Shown here piece by piece: positions 57,333 to 64,000 of a stretch of 64,000 bases of DNA. This DNA comes from Pseudomonas sp. RIT409. GTDB lineage: Bacteria > Pseudomonadota > Gammaproteobacteria > Pseudomonadales > Pseudomonadaceae. The position numbers and the translations under genes were made by a program. Within the stretch, counting starts at the first letter, position 1. Each line of letters opens with the position of its first letter. The notes below the pieces were generated by a model. It saw nothing but the letters and a program-made list of their open reading frames with translations, was not told the origin of the DNA and searched no databases. Location of the stretch: the NCBI RefSeq assembly GCF_003052515.2, contig NZ_QARE02000011.1, positions 118,940 to 182,939 on the forward strand, in the 5' to 3' direction.

Positions 57333-58610
57333 TCAGCGCTCGAGGATCGCAGTCACTCCTTGCCCACCTGCCGCGCAAATCGAAATCAATCCGCGGCCCT
57401 GCCCTGCCACGCTGAGCAATTTGGCGAGGTTGGCCACGATGCGCCCGCCTGTAGCTGCGAACGGATGGCCGGCCGCGAGAGAGCTGCCGTTGACGTTGAG
57501 TTTGCTGCGATCGATCGCCCCTAGGGGCGCATCGAGGCCCAAACGGGATTTGCAATACTCAGGGTCTTCCCACGCCTTCAACGTGCACAGCACTTGCGCA
57601 GCAAAGGCCTCGTGAATTTCGTAGTAATCAAAATCCTGCAACGTCAGGCCATTTCGCGCCAGCAAGCGCGGCACGGCGTAAACCGGCGCCATGAGCAAAC
57701 CTTCTTCGCCGCGGACGAAATCCACGGCAGCGGCCTCGCCATCGCGCCAGTAGGCCAGCACTGGCAAGCCGCGCGCTTGCGCCCAGTCTTCGCTGGCCAA
57801 CAGCACCAATGAGGCGCCGTCGGTGAGCGGCGTCGAGTTGCCGGCGGTCAGCGTGCCCTTGGCGCTGCGTTCGTACGCAGGTTTGAGGGCGGCGAGCTTT
57901 TCCAGACTGGCATCGACGCGCAGGTTGTTGTCGCGAGTCAGGCCCCGGAATGGCGTCAGCAGATCGCTGTGCCAGCCCTCGACGTAAGACGCCGCCAGTT
58001 TCTGATGGCTTTCCAGGGCCAGTTGGTCCTGTGCGTCGCGTGGGATCTGCCAGGTTTGGGCCATCAGTTCGCAATGCTGACCCATCGAAAGGCCAGTGCG
58101 CGGTTCGCCATTGCGTGGCAATTCGGGCTTGAGGTTGTGGGGGCGCAGTTGAGTCAGCGCTTTGAGCTTGTCGGCCGTGCTTTTTGCGCGATTGATTTGT
58201 AACAGAATCTGCCGCAAGTCTTCGTTGACGCCGATGGGCGCGTCGGAGGTCGTGTCGACGCCACCTGCGATGCCGCATTCGATCTGGCCCAACGCGATTT
58301 TGTTGGCCACCAGCAGCGCGGCTTCCAGCCCGGTTCCGCAAGCCTGCTGAACGTCATAAGCGGGCGTTTGCGCAGAGAGCCGCGAGCCGAGCACGCATTC
58401 ACGGGTCAGATTGAAGTCTCGGGAGTGCTTGAGCACAGCGCCCGCCACCACCTCCCCCATCCGCTGGCCATGCAGGTTGAAGCGCTCGATCAGGCCTTCG
58501 AGCGCAGCGGTCAGCATGTCCTGATTGCTGGCAGTGGCATAAGCGCCGTTGGAGCGGGCAAACGGAATGCGGTTGCCGCCGATGATGGCCACGCGACGTG
58601 TCTGAGTCAT
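57333..58610 (-). CDS. Acetyl-CoA C-acetyltransferase / thiolase (FadI-like)
   Basis: Encodes a 425-residue thiolase. The nucleophile is Cys91 (QQACGTGLEAALL), the acid-base motifs are HEAFAAQ and SICAAGGQG, and GHPFAATGGR is present. It resembles the FadI type in length and in the N-terminus IGGNRIPFARSNG. GGGGAG precedes the ATG. It diverges from the FabG4-like reductase and MaoC hydratase genes. The set could carry out reversible fatty-acyl chain steps, such as (R)-3-hydroxyacyl metabolism; this is inference. Confidence 0.92.
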   Translation of the reverse strand: MTQTRRVAIIGGNRIPFARSNGAYATASNQDMLTAALEGLIERFNLHGQRMGEVVAGAVLKHSRDFNLTRECVLGSRLSAQTPAYDVQQACGTGLEAALLVANKIALGQIECGIAGGVDTTSDAPIGVNEDLRQILLQINRAKSTADKLKALTQLRPHNLKPELPRNGEPRTGLSMGQHCELMAQTWQIPRDAQDQLALESHQKLAASYVEGWHSDLLTPFRGLTRDNNLRVDASLEKLAALKPAYERSAKGTLTAGNSTPLTDGASLVLLASEDWAQARGLPVLAYWRDGEAAAVDFVRGEEGLLMAPVYAVPRLLARNGLTLQDFDYYEIHEAFAAQVLCTLKAWEDPEYCKSRLGLDAPLGAIDRSKLNVNGSSLAAGHPFAATGGRIVANLAKLLSVAGQGRGLISICAAGGQGVTAILER

Positions 58611-58627
58611 CCAAATCTCCCCTTATT

Positions 58628-58661
58628 GATGTCTGCCGATGTTCTTCGATGTCTGCCGATG
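58628..58661. repeat. 20-bp-spaced direct repeat upstream of the thiolase
   Basis: GATGTCTGCCGATG occurs twice (58628-58641 and 58648-58661), exactly 20 bp apart, within 20 bp of the thiolase start. It ends 5 bp before the REP palindrome. It could be an operator or a replication-slippage duplication. Confidence 0.75.
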
Positions 58662-58666
58662 CTCTC

Positions 58667-58753
58667 GTAGGAGCGCGCTTGCCCGCGATGGCGGAGTGTC
58701 AGTCGCGGTAGATGTCTTTGACACTGCTCGGTCGCGGGCAAGCGCGCTCCTAC
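58667..58753. repeat. REP-type palindrome, copy 2
   Basis: Arms of 22 bp (58667-58688 and 58732-58753), starting GTAGGAGCGCGCTTGCCCGC, are perfect inverted repeats. An inner GTGTCA/TGACAC pair is also shared with copy 1 at 12321-12406. The remaining loop differs. It sits in the divergent promoter region of the thiolase and fabG-like genes. Confidence 0.95.
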
Positions 58754-58828
58754 AATGTATGCAGCGTAGGACTTTCTTCAGCAGCATGTGGTCAACTGGT
58801 TTGAACCCCGACCCGAGGAGCGCGTTCC

Positions 58829-60184
58829 ATGGCATCTGATCGCTACATTGACTTCGCCAATTCAGACATCGGCCGCCGCTTGGTTGGCGCCGTGGGGCTG
58901 CCGGCTCCGGTACGTCTGGAGCGTTGGCAAGCCGGGCGTCTGCGGCCGGTGGAAGGGGCGCTTCTGTTGAGCGCAGGGCCACTGGCCGAGCGAGTCAGTG
59001 GGTTCGCGCCGCGTATGACCGATCTGATGTTTACCCTTGGCGACGGCATCACCGGGGCCCACCCCTGGACCGCGGAGCATGGCGCCAAGATCAAGGCCGT
59101 GGTGTTCGATGCGAGCATGCTGTTGCGCACCGCTCAATTGAGCCAATTGCGCGAGTTCTTCCAGCCGGTGCTGCGACAACTGGAACACAGCGCTCACATC
59201 GTGATTCTTTCCCGGGCTCCGGACACACTGGCCGATCCTGTGGCGGCGAGCGCGCAGCAGGCTATCGAGGGCTTCAGCCGCTCGCTGGCCAAAGAAATGC
59301 GCAACGGTGGGACAGTGCAATTGCTGCAGGTCGACGAAGGTGCCGAAGACCAGTTGGAGGGCGCCTTACGCTTCTTCCTGTCACCCAAAAGCGCGTTCAT
59401 ATCCGGACAGGTGATTCGCCTGAGCCCATGCGCTGCCACGGTTCAGGACTGGAGTCGCCCATTGGCCGGACGCAAGGCACTGGTGACCGGGGCTGCACGC
59501 GGCATCGGCGCGGCCATTGCCGAAACGCTGGCCAGGGATGGCGCCGAGGTCGCGCTGCTCGACGTCCCTCAAGCCAAGTCCGACCTGGAAGCGTTGGCGG
59601 CGCGCCTCGGTGGGCAGGCCATCGTGCTGGACATTTGTGCTCCGGACGCTGCCACGCAACTGATCGGGCAGATTTCCGGCGGGGTGGACATCGTCGTGCA
59701 CAACGCTGGCATCACACGAGACAAGACCCTCGCCAACATGACCGCCGATCTTTGGGACTCGGTGCTGAACGTCAACCTCGAGGCGCCTCAGGTTCTGACA
59801 CAGGCTTTGATCGACGCGGGCCTCGTGCACGATAACGGTAGTGTGGTCCTGATGGCCTCGATCAGCGGCCTGGCAGGCAATCGAGGGCAGACCAACTACA
59901 CCACTAGCAAGGCCGGTCTGATCGGTCTCGCCCGGGCCATGGCGCCCGCTCTCAAGGCTCGCGGCATCAGCATCAACGCCGTTGCGCCCGGTTTTATCGA
60001 GACCAGCATGACCGCGCATATGCCGTTCGCGCTGCGCGAGGCCGGCCGCCGCATGAGCTCGCTCGGCCAGGGCGGGCTGCCGCAGGATGTTGCCGAGGCC
60101 GTGGCCTGGTTGAGCCAGCCGGGCAGCGGTGCAGTGAGTGGCCAAGTGTTGCGGGTCTGTGGGCAAAGCATCATCGGCGCCTGA
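58829..60184 (+). CDS. High-molecular-weight 3-oxoacyl-ACP/CoA reductase (FabG4-like)
   Basis: Encodes a 451-residue short-chain dehydrogenase of the FabG4 type. An N-terminal degenerate Rossmann-like half (about 1-205, no TGxxxGxG) precedes a catalytic SDR half. The latter has TGAARGIGAAI near 218, NAG (HNAGITRDK), the Ser of MASISGLAGN and Tyr-x3-Lys in NYTTSKAG near 357. It reduces 3-oxoacyl thioesters with a nicotinamide cofactor. Followed by a MaoC hydratase gene 85 bp downstream. Confidence 0.92.
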   Translation: MASDRYIDFANSDIGRRLVGAVGLPAPVRLERWQAGRLRPVEGALLLSAGPLAERVSGFAPRMTDLMFTLGDGITGAHPWTAEHGAKIKAVVFDASMLLRTAQLSQLREFFQPVLRQLEHSAHIVILSRAPDTLADPVAASAQQAIEGFSRSLAKEMRNGGTVQLLQVDEGAEDQLEGALRFFLSPKSAFISGQVIRLSPCAATVQDWSRPLAGRKALVTGAARGIGAAIAETLARDGAEVALLDVPQAKSDLEALAARLGGQAIVLDICAPDAATQLIGQISGGVDIVVHNAGITRDKTLANMTADLWDSVLNVNLEAPQVLTQALIDAGLVHDNGSVVLMASISGLAGNRGQTNYTTSKAGLIGLARAMAPALKARGISINAVAPGFIETSMTAHMPFALREAGRRMSSLGQGGLPQDVAEAVAWLSQPGSGAVSGQVLRVCGQSIIGA

Positions 60185-60269
60185 GGCCCTGCGCCATTGG
60201 CTGTGACCGGCCGACGGGGTGGTCACGGTGTGAACTGCACCTGGGTATGAACGAGAACGGAGATTCGCG

Positions 60270-61127
60270 ATGAGCGCACACTGGCGGTATCTGGACAGCC
60301 CCCCCTCTCTGCCCGGCCTGTTTCTGCAAGCGGCCTTGCGACGGAAGGTCAGCGGCACCCACTTGCCTGACCAAGGCCTGCGCTGCTGGGTGTCGGTGGA
60401 CCCGGAAAAGGTCAGAGCGTTCGCTGACGTTTGTGGCTTCGTTCCCGGCAGTCTGTTACCGCCGACCTACCCTCATGTGCTGGCGTTCCCGTTGCAGATG
60501 AAGCTGCTGACGGACCAGGATTTTCCGTTCCCGCTCCTGGGCCTGGTGCACCTGCAAAACCGGATCAGCATTCGCAGGCCACTCGGCAGTGTCATCAAGG
60601 CTCAGGTCAGCGTGCGCGTGGCTGAGCTCAAACCCCATCCGAAAGGCGCCACGTTCAGCCTGATCACCCAGATCGAGGACGCCCTGGGCCTGCTTTGGGA
60701 AGAGCACAGCACCATGCTGTGCCGGGGCGTGGAGATCGAGGGCAAAACCGAGGGCGCCTATGAACCTGCGCCCCTGCCCATGGCCGAATTGGCCACGTGG
60801 TATGCGCCCTCCGACATCGGTCGGCAGTACGCCAGGGTCAGTGGTGATTACAATCCGATTCATTTGAGTGCCAGCAGCGCCAAGCTGTTCGGTTTTCCTA
60901 CCGCCATCGCCCACGGCCTCTGGATCAAAAGTCGTGCGCTCGCAGCGCTCGACGACCATTTGCCCGCCTCGAATGTGGATATCTCGGTGGAGTTCCAAAA
61001 ACCGGTACGGTTGCCCAGTGAAGTCACGTTGGCAGCGAGTGCGGCAGGCTCCCATGGCCAACTCAAGCTGGAAGGCAGGGAAGGAATCGTGCACATGGTA
61101 GGAAGTTGGCAGCCAGCCTCGGAGTAA
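60270..61127 (+). CDS. MaoC-family (R)-3-hydroxyacyl hydratase / acyl dehydratase
   Basis: Encodes a 285-residue double-hotdog protein. The catalytic hydratase motif is YARVSGDYNPIHLSASSAKLFGFPTAIAHGLW near residues 188-218, with the Asp and His. The N-terminal half is the substrate-side hotdog. In line with the neighbours it would dehydrate (R)-3-hydroxyacyl thioesters. A small hairpin GTGACC/GGTCAC lies in the 85 bp gap after fabG. Confidence 0.9.
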   Translation: MSAHWRYLDSPPSLPGLFLQAALRRKVSGTHLPDQGLRCWVSVDPEKVRAFADVCGFVPGSLLPPTYPHVLAFPLQMKLLTDQDFPFPLLGLVHLQNRISIRRPLGSVIKAQVSVRVAELKPHPKGATFSLITQIEDALGLLWEEHSTMLCRGVEIEGKTEGAYEPAPLPMAELATWYAPSDIGRQYARVSGDYNPIHLSASSAKLFGFPTAIAHGLWIKSRALAALDDHLPASNVDISVEFQKPVRLPSEVTLAASAAGSHGQLKLEGREGIVHMVGSWQPASE

Positions 61128-61225
61128 CGCCATAATCTCTGGATCGAACGAGCGAAATCTGCTGACTTCACTTGATTCCCCTCGCCATCCCCTTGAAGCT
61201 ACGCACCTTCAGGAGACCCGGCCCC

Positions 61226-61531
61226 ATGAACCTCGACGACCTCATCCAGCGCCTGCATCACATCCGCGATACCAACGACTGGCGGCAGTTTCACAGCCCC
61301 AAGAATCTGACGATGGCCGCCAGCGTCGAGATGGCCGAACTGGTGGAAATCTTCCAGTGGAAAACCGAAGAGCAGTCCCGCCAACTGTCCGCGGAGGAAT
61401 TGGCGCATGCCGGGCAAGAAGTCGGTGACATCGTGCTGTACCTGCTGCTGATGTGCAGCGAGTTGGGCCTGGACATGAACGAGGTGGTGCGTGCCAAGCT
61501 GGCCGACAGCGAGCGACGGTTCCTGAAATGA
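61226..61531 (+). CDS. MazG-like nucleotide pyrophosphohydrolase
   Basis: Encodes a 101-residue all-alpha NTP pyrophosphohydrolase. The metal motif is EMAELVEIFQW (near 35-45) with EEQSRQ and the later EVGDIVLYLLLMC. This is the RS21-C6/iMazG type that may sanitise modified dNTPs. The start MNLDDLIQRLHHIRD is the family start; a longer upstream reading is unlikely. The stop overlaps cmoM by 4 bp (ATGA). Confidence 0.9.
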   Translation: MNLDDLIQRLHHIRDTNDWRQFHSPKNLTMAASVEMAELVEIFQWKTEEQSRQLSAEELAHAGQEVGDIVLYLLLMCSELGLDMNEVVRAKLADSERRFLK

Positions 61532-62277
61532 GTGACCGCCACTTCGATCAACTGGCCACACGCTTTGCCGAAAAGATCTACGGCGGCGCGAAAGGCGCGA
61601 TTCGTCTGGCGGTGTTGCAGGCTGACCTGAAGGAGAGCCTGCCGGCGCGTCCCTTGCGCGTGCTGGATGTCGGCGCGGGGTTGGGGCATATGTCGCTGTG
61701 GTTGGCCCAGCAAGGCCACGACGTCACCTTGACTGAACCTGCCGAGCCGATGCTCGAAGGCGCCCGCCAGCGTTTTGCAGAGGCCGGGCAAAGGGGCACC
61801 TTCATTCAGGCGCCTTGGCAGGATCTGCCGACATCGCTGAGCGAGCCGTATGACTTGGTGATCTGCCACGCGGTGTTGGAGTGGCTCGCCGCCCCCTTCA
61901 CCATTCTCCCTGTGCTGCGGCAACTGACCGCCGACAATGGCTGGCTGTCTCTGGCGTTTTACAACCGCGACGCGTTGATCTATCGCAACCTGCTCAAAGG
62001 GCACTTCCGCAAAATGCGCCGCAATACGCTGGCCGGTGAAAAACAGAGCCTGACCCCGCAAGAACCCCTTGATCCGCGCGAATTAGCGGCGCAACTTGAA
62101 GGTCTGTGGCGAGTCGAAACCCAGAGTGGTGTCCGGGTATTTCACGACTACATGCCCATCGAGTTTCAAGCCAGGGCCGAGCTTGCGGATTTGCTGGAAA
62201 TGGAACTGGCCCATCGGCGCCACCCGAGTTTCGCAGGACTGGGACGTTATCTGCACTGGATGTGCCGACCTGTCTGA
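61528..62277 (+). CDS. cmoM: tRNA 5-carboxymethoxyuridine methyltransferase CmoM-like
   Basis: Encodes a 249-residue SAM-dependent methyltransferase. It starts [34 protein letters not shown], the CmoM N-terminus. The SAM site is [15 protein letters not shown] near 46-60 and FHDYMP with [11 protein letters not shown] end the protein as in CmoM (SmtA). CmoM methylates 5-carboxymethoxyuridine at position 34 of certain tRNAs. It is coupled to the MazG-like gene, with no other sign of tRNA genes nearby. Confidence 0.9.
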   Translation: MSDRHFDQLATRFAEKIYGGAKGAIRLAVLQADLKESLPARPLRVLDVGAGLGHMSLWLAQQGHDVTLTEPAEPMLEGARQRFAEAGQRGTFIQAPWQDLPTSLSEPYDLVICHAVLEWLAAPFTILPVLRQLTADNGWLSLAFYNRDALIYRNLLKGHFRKMRRNTLAGEKQSLTPQEPLDPRELAAQLEGLWRVETQSGVRVFHDYMPIEFQARAELADLLEMELAHRRHPSFAGLGRYLHWMCRPV

Positions 62278-62297
62278 GGCTATACGCGGAGACCATC

Positions 62298-62927
62298 ATG
62301 AAACGCCGCCTCGCTTTGCTCACGTTGTTCTCGACCCTGACGCTGGCTGCCTGTCAGAGCCCAAACCCTTACACGGCCGTTTCGGCCGCGATCCCGCCAG
62401 CTCCACCACAAGCAGCCAATGCCATCGACATGAGTGCCTACCCGGCACCTCCCAGGGACTATGGGCGTTACCGCAATTGGACCTGGCTCAATGGCCATCT
62501 ACCGCCCGGCACGCAATGGGCAGATTCCGCTCAAGTGGCCGAAGCGGTGAGCAATGGCCTGGATCAGCGCGGCCTGCGTCCGTCCCAGAACCCACAGGCA
62601 GCGGATTTGCGGGTGACGGCTGACACGCGGATCGAAACCCGGCTGCGTCAGGTGCGCGACGACTATTACGATCCGTACTACGGCGGTGCGGGTGTGGGCT
62701 ATTACAACGGCTACCGGAACGGCTATGGCGGTTACGCCAGCGTACCGGTGGTACGGACTTACCAAGAGCAGGTGGTGGTAGTGAACATCAGCCTATTCGA
62801 CGCCCGCAGCGGCCAGCCCGTCTGGAGCGCCAGTGCCGAAACCGGCAGTGGCGGCGATCAGTCCGAGCGAGCCAAGGCGCTGCGTCAGGCCGTGCAGCGC
62901 GCGTTGGCCAGCTACCCCCCTGCATAG
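62298..62927 (+). CDS. DUF4136 family lipoprotein, first copy
   Basis: Encodes a 209-residue lipoprotein. The lipobox is LTLAAC with Cys19. A proline-rich linker and then the DUF4136 pattern ([48 protein letters not shown]) follow. A Gly/Tyr-rich stretch ([24 protein letters not shown]) lies in the middle. Start fixed by the lipoprotein signal. Tandem with a second DUF4136 gene 28 bp downstream. Function is unknown; envelope location is likely. Confidence 0.88.
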   Translation: MKRRLALLTLFSTLTLAACQSPNPYTAVSAAIPPAPPQAANAIDMSAYPAPPRDYGRYRNWTWLNGHLPPGTQWADSAQVAEAVSNGLDQRGLRPSQNPQAADLRVTADTRIETRLRQVRDDYYDPYYGGAGVGYYNGYRNGYGGYASVPVVRTYQEQVVVVNISLFDARSGQPVWSASAETGSGGDQSERAKALRQAVQRALASYPPA

Positions 62928-62955
62928 TCGAACCGCGCACTTCTGGAGAACCATC

Positions 62956-63516
62956 ATGTTTCGCCGCATTGCTGTCGTGTGTGTTGCCCTGCTGCTCGCC
63001 GCCTGCCAAACCGATCGCGTCAATCGCGATTTCGACGCACAGCGCGATTTCGGCGGGTACAGGACCTGGGCCTGGAAAGAGCCCGCCCTGCAATACCAAC
63101 CCAACGATCCGCGTATCAAGAGCGACCTGACCGAACAGCGTATTCGGCAGTCGGTGAGCGAACAGCTTGACCAGCGAGGGTTGCGCCTTGCGCCCGCTGG
63201 GGTCAAAGCCGATGTGCAGGTGCAAGCCTGGCTGATCGTGGAAAACCGTCAGCAAATGGTGACCACCAACTACGGTGGCGGTTACTGGGGCAATCCTTGG
63301 GGCGGCTACTGGGGGGGACCGATCGGCACCGAAACACGCAACGTCGATTACAAGGTGTCTACCCTGCAAATCGACATGCTTGACGGCAAGGACGGCAAGC
63401 TGGTCTGGCGTGGCAGCACTGAACAGGTCGTGAACGACGGGACCACCCCGGCGGCGCGGGAACTGGCGCTGCGTCAGACCGTGCAAAAGATCCTCCAGCA
63501 GTACCCTCCTCGCTAG
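62956..63516 (+). CDS. DUF4136 family lipoprotein, second copy
   Basis: Encodes a 186-residue lipoprotein with lipobox LLLAAC (Cys17). The mature part shows DFGGYRTWAWKEPAL, a Gly/Trp/Tyr-rich loop (NYGGGYWGNPWGGYWGG) and a tail REL-ALRQTVQKILQQYPP that parallels the first copy. The two are tandem paralogues in one operon. The AACCATC leader before the ATG is the same as for the first copy. Role is unknown. The 212 bp after it (63517-63728) hold nothing I can identify. Confidence 0.9.
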   Translation: MFRRIAVVCVALLLAACQTDRVNRDFDAQRDFGGYRTWAWKEPALQYQPNDPRIKSDLTEQRIRQSVSEQLDQRGLRLAPAGVKADVQVQAWLIVENRQQMVTTNYGGGYWGNPWGGYWGGPIGTETRNVDYKVSTLQIDMLDGKDGKLVWRGSTEQVVNDGTTPAARELALRQTVQKILQQYPPR

Positions 63517-63728
63517 AGGCCTGAGCTTCGGGTTTGAGCACAGAGCTGTGGCCGCTGCTGACGCCTGGCGGAGATGAAGCCGTCACCATGGCAGTCGTCT
63601 CTCCCAGGCCATGGGGCTCACTGTAAAGCGCAAGCACCTCCATAGAGACGCTGCACACCAAGCCAACACCTAGAGACTTCTGAATAACATACCCACTGGC
63701 GCTCTACCGATTTCACACCGCTACCCCC

Positions 63729-64000
63729 TCACCACGAGCCATAGGGGATGCCGAATTTGTCGATGTATGCCTGAGACTCTTTATTTGGCGGGCGGTAATA
63801 GTGACCTTCTGACAGGCCGTCATAAGGCCCCTTCTCAACTATCCGGCCCTGCACGCGGCTGACTTCAATCGGATCAATGCAAACACCCATCAGCCAGGTT
63901 TTCACCACACCACCCGGAGCCAACCCCATGACCAGGTTCTTCCTGTAATCATCGATCCATACCCGGCTGGTATCGCAATATGTTCTGCCTCCCTCATGCA
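63729..64000 (-). CDS. DUF2931 family protein, C-terminal part (5' partial)
   Basis: The minus-strand frame is open from the window end to the stop, giving about 89 residues. It reads RVWIDDYRKNLVMGLAPGG, then VKTWLMGVCIDPIEVSRVQGR, and ends KESQAYIDKFGIPYGSW. This C-terminus matches the DUF2931 family of Pseudomonas, whose members are lipoproteins of unknown role. The start and any signal peptide are beyond base 64000. The ATG at 63929 is internal, not the start. Confidence 0.8.
   Translation of the reverse strand, partial: HEGGRTYCDTSRVWIDDYRKNLVMGLAPGGVVKTWLMGVCIDPIEVSRVQGRIVEKGPYDGLSEGHYYRPPNKESQAYIDKFGIPYGSW

Overview
The window is a piece of a Pseudomonas chromosome, most likely from the P. 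fluorescens / P. syringae side of the genus rather than P. aeruginosa. The reasons are the high-GC gammaproteobacterial gene content, the Pseudomonas-only small families (DUF3094 beside ndh, PP0621 beside pilS, DUF1780, DUF6124, DUF2931), REP-type palindromes, and a gene order from pilD to the Lon-like protease that largely follows the P. aeruginosa PA4528-PA4576 block as I remember it. No rRNA, CRISPR array, prophage or insertion sequence was seen. Most of the window is core genome; the accessory parts are the duplicated minor-pilin block, the copper block and the fatty-acid block.

Layout. 1-3250: end of pilB, then pilC, pilD, coaE, yacG (type IV pilus motor, platform and prepilin peptidase, plus coenzyme A synthesis). 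3276-8630: isochorismatase-family hydrolase divergent from a LysR regulator, DUF1780, DUF3094-ndh, and an orphan PstS with a possible Pho box. 8738-9427: tRNA operon Asn-Pro-Lys-Pro on the minus strand with a clear promoter and terminator. 9530-14125 (minus): clpB with a sigma-32-like promoter, a REP palindrome, pgeF, rluD. 14277-18599 (plus): bamD, PP0621, pilS, pilR. Then thiO (minus).

19994-29898 holds two sets of minor pilin genes. Set A (plus) is fimU-pilV-pilW-pilX-pilY1-pilE. Set B (minus) is a second pilV-pilW-pilX-pilE series that runs head-on into set A, with only 3 bp between the two pilE-type stop codons. A single fimT-like gene diverges from set B. PilD processes prepilins, PilB/PilC assemble them, PilS/PilR regulates, and the minor pilins with PilY1 prime and tip the fibre, so the first 30 kb is largely a type IV pilus region.

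29905-37404 (minus): murJ, then ribF-ileS-lspA-fkpB-ispH. 37578-43134: rpsT, and on the minus strand rplU-rpmA-obgE-proB-creA, divergent from ispB. 43256-48409: a small iron-regulated gene with a Fur box, FklB, DUF6482, a YqhA-type membrane protein, a conserved hypothetical, and a Lon-like protease. 48689-51111: a DUF3015 and DUF4105 envelope pair.

51149-55298 is a copper-homeostasis block: a CopZ-type chaperone (minus), the copA ATPase and cueR (plus), and two CueR-type operators. A secreted hypothetical protein and a DUF6124 gene with a strongly structured leader sit between them. 55320-64000: RIO-type kinase, AraC regulator, thiolase divergent from FabG4-like reductase plus MaoC hydratase with a second REP palindrome between them, a MazG-like pyrophosphohydrolase overlapping cmoM, two tandem DUF4136 lipoproteins, and a DUF2931 gene cut by the window end.
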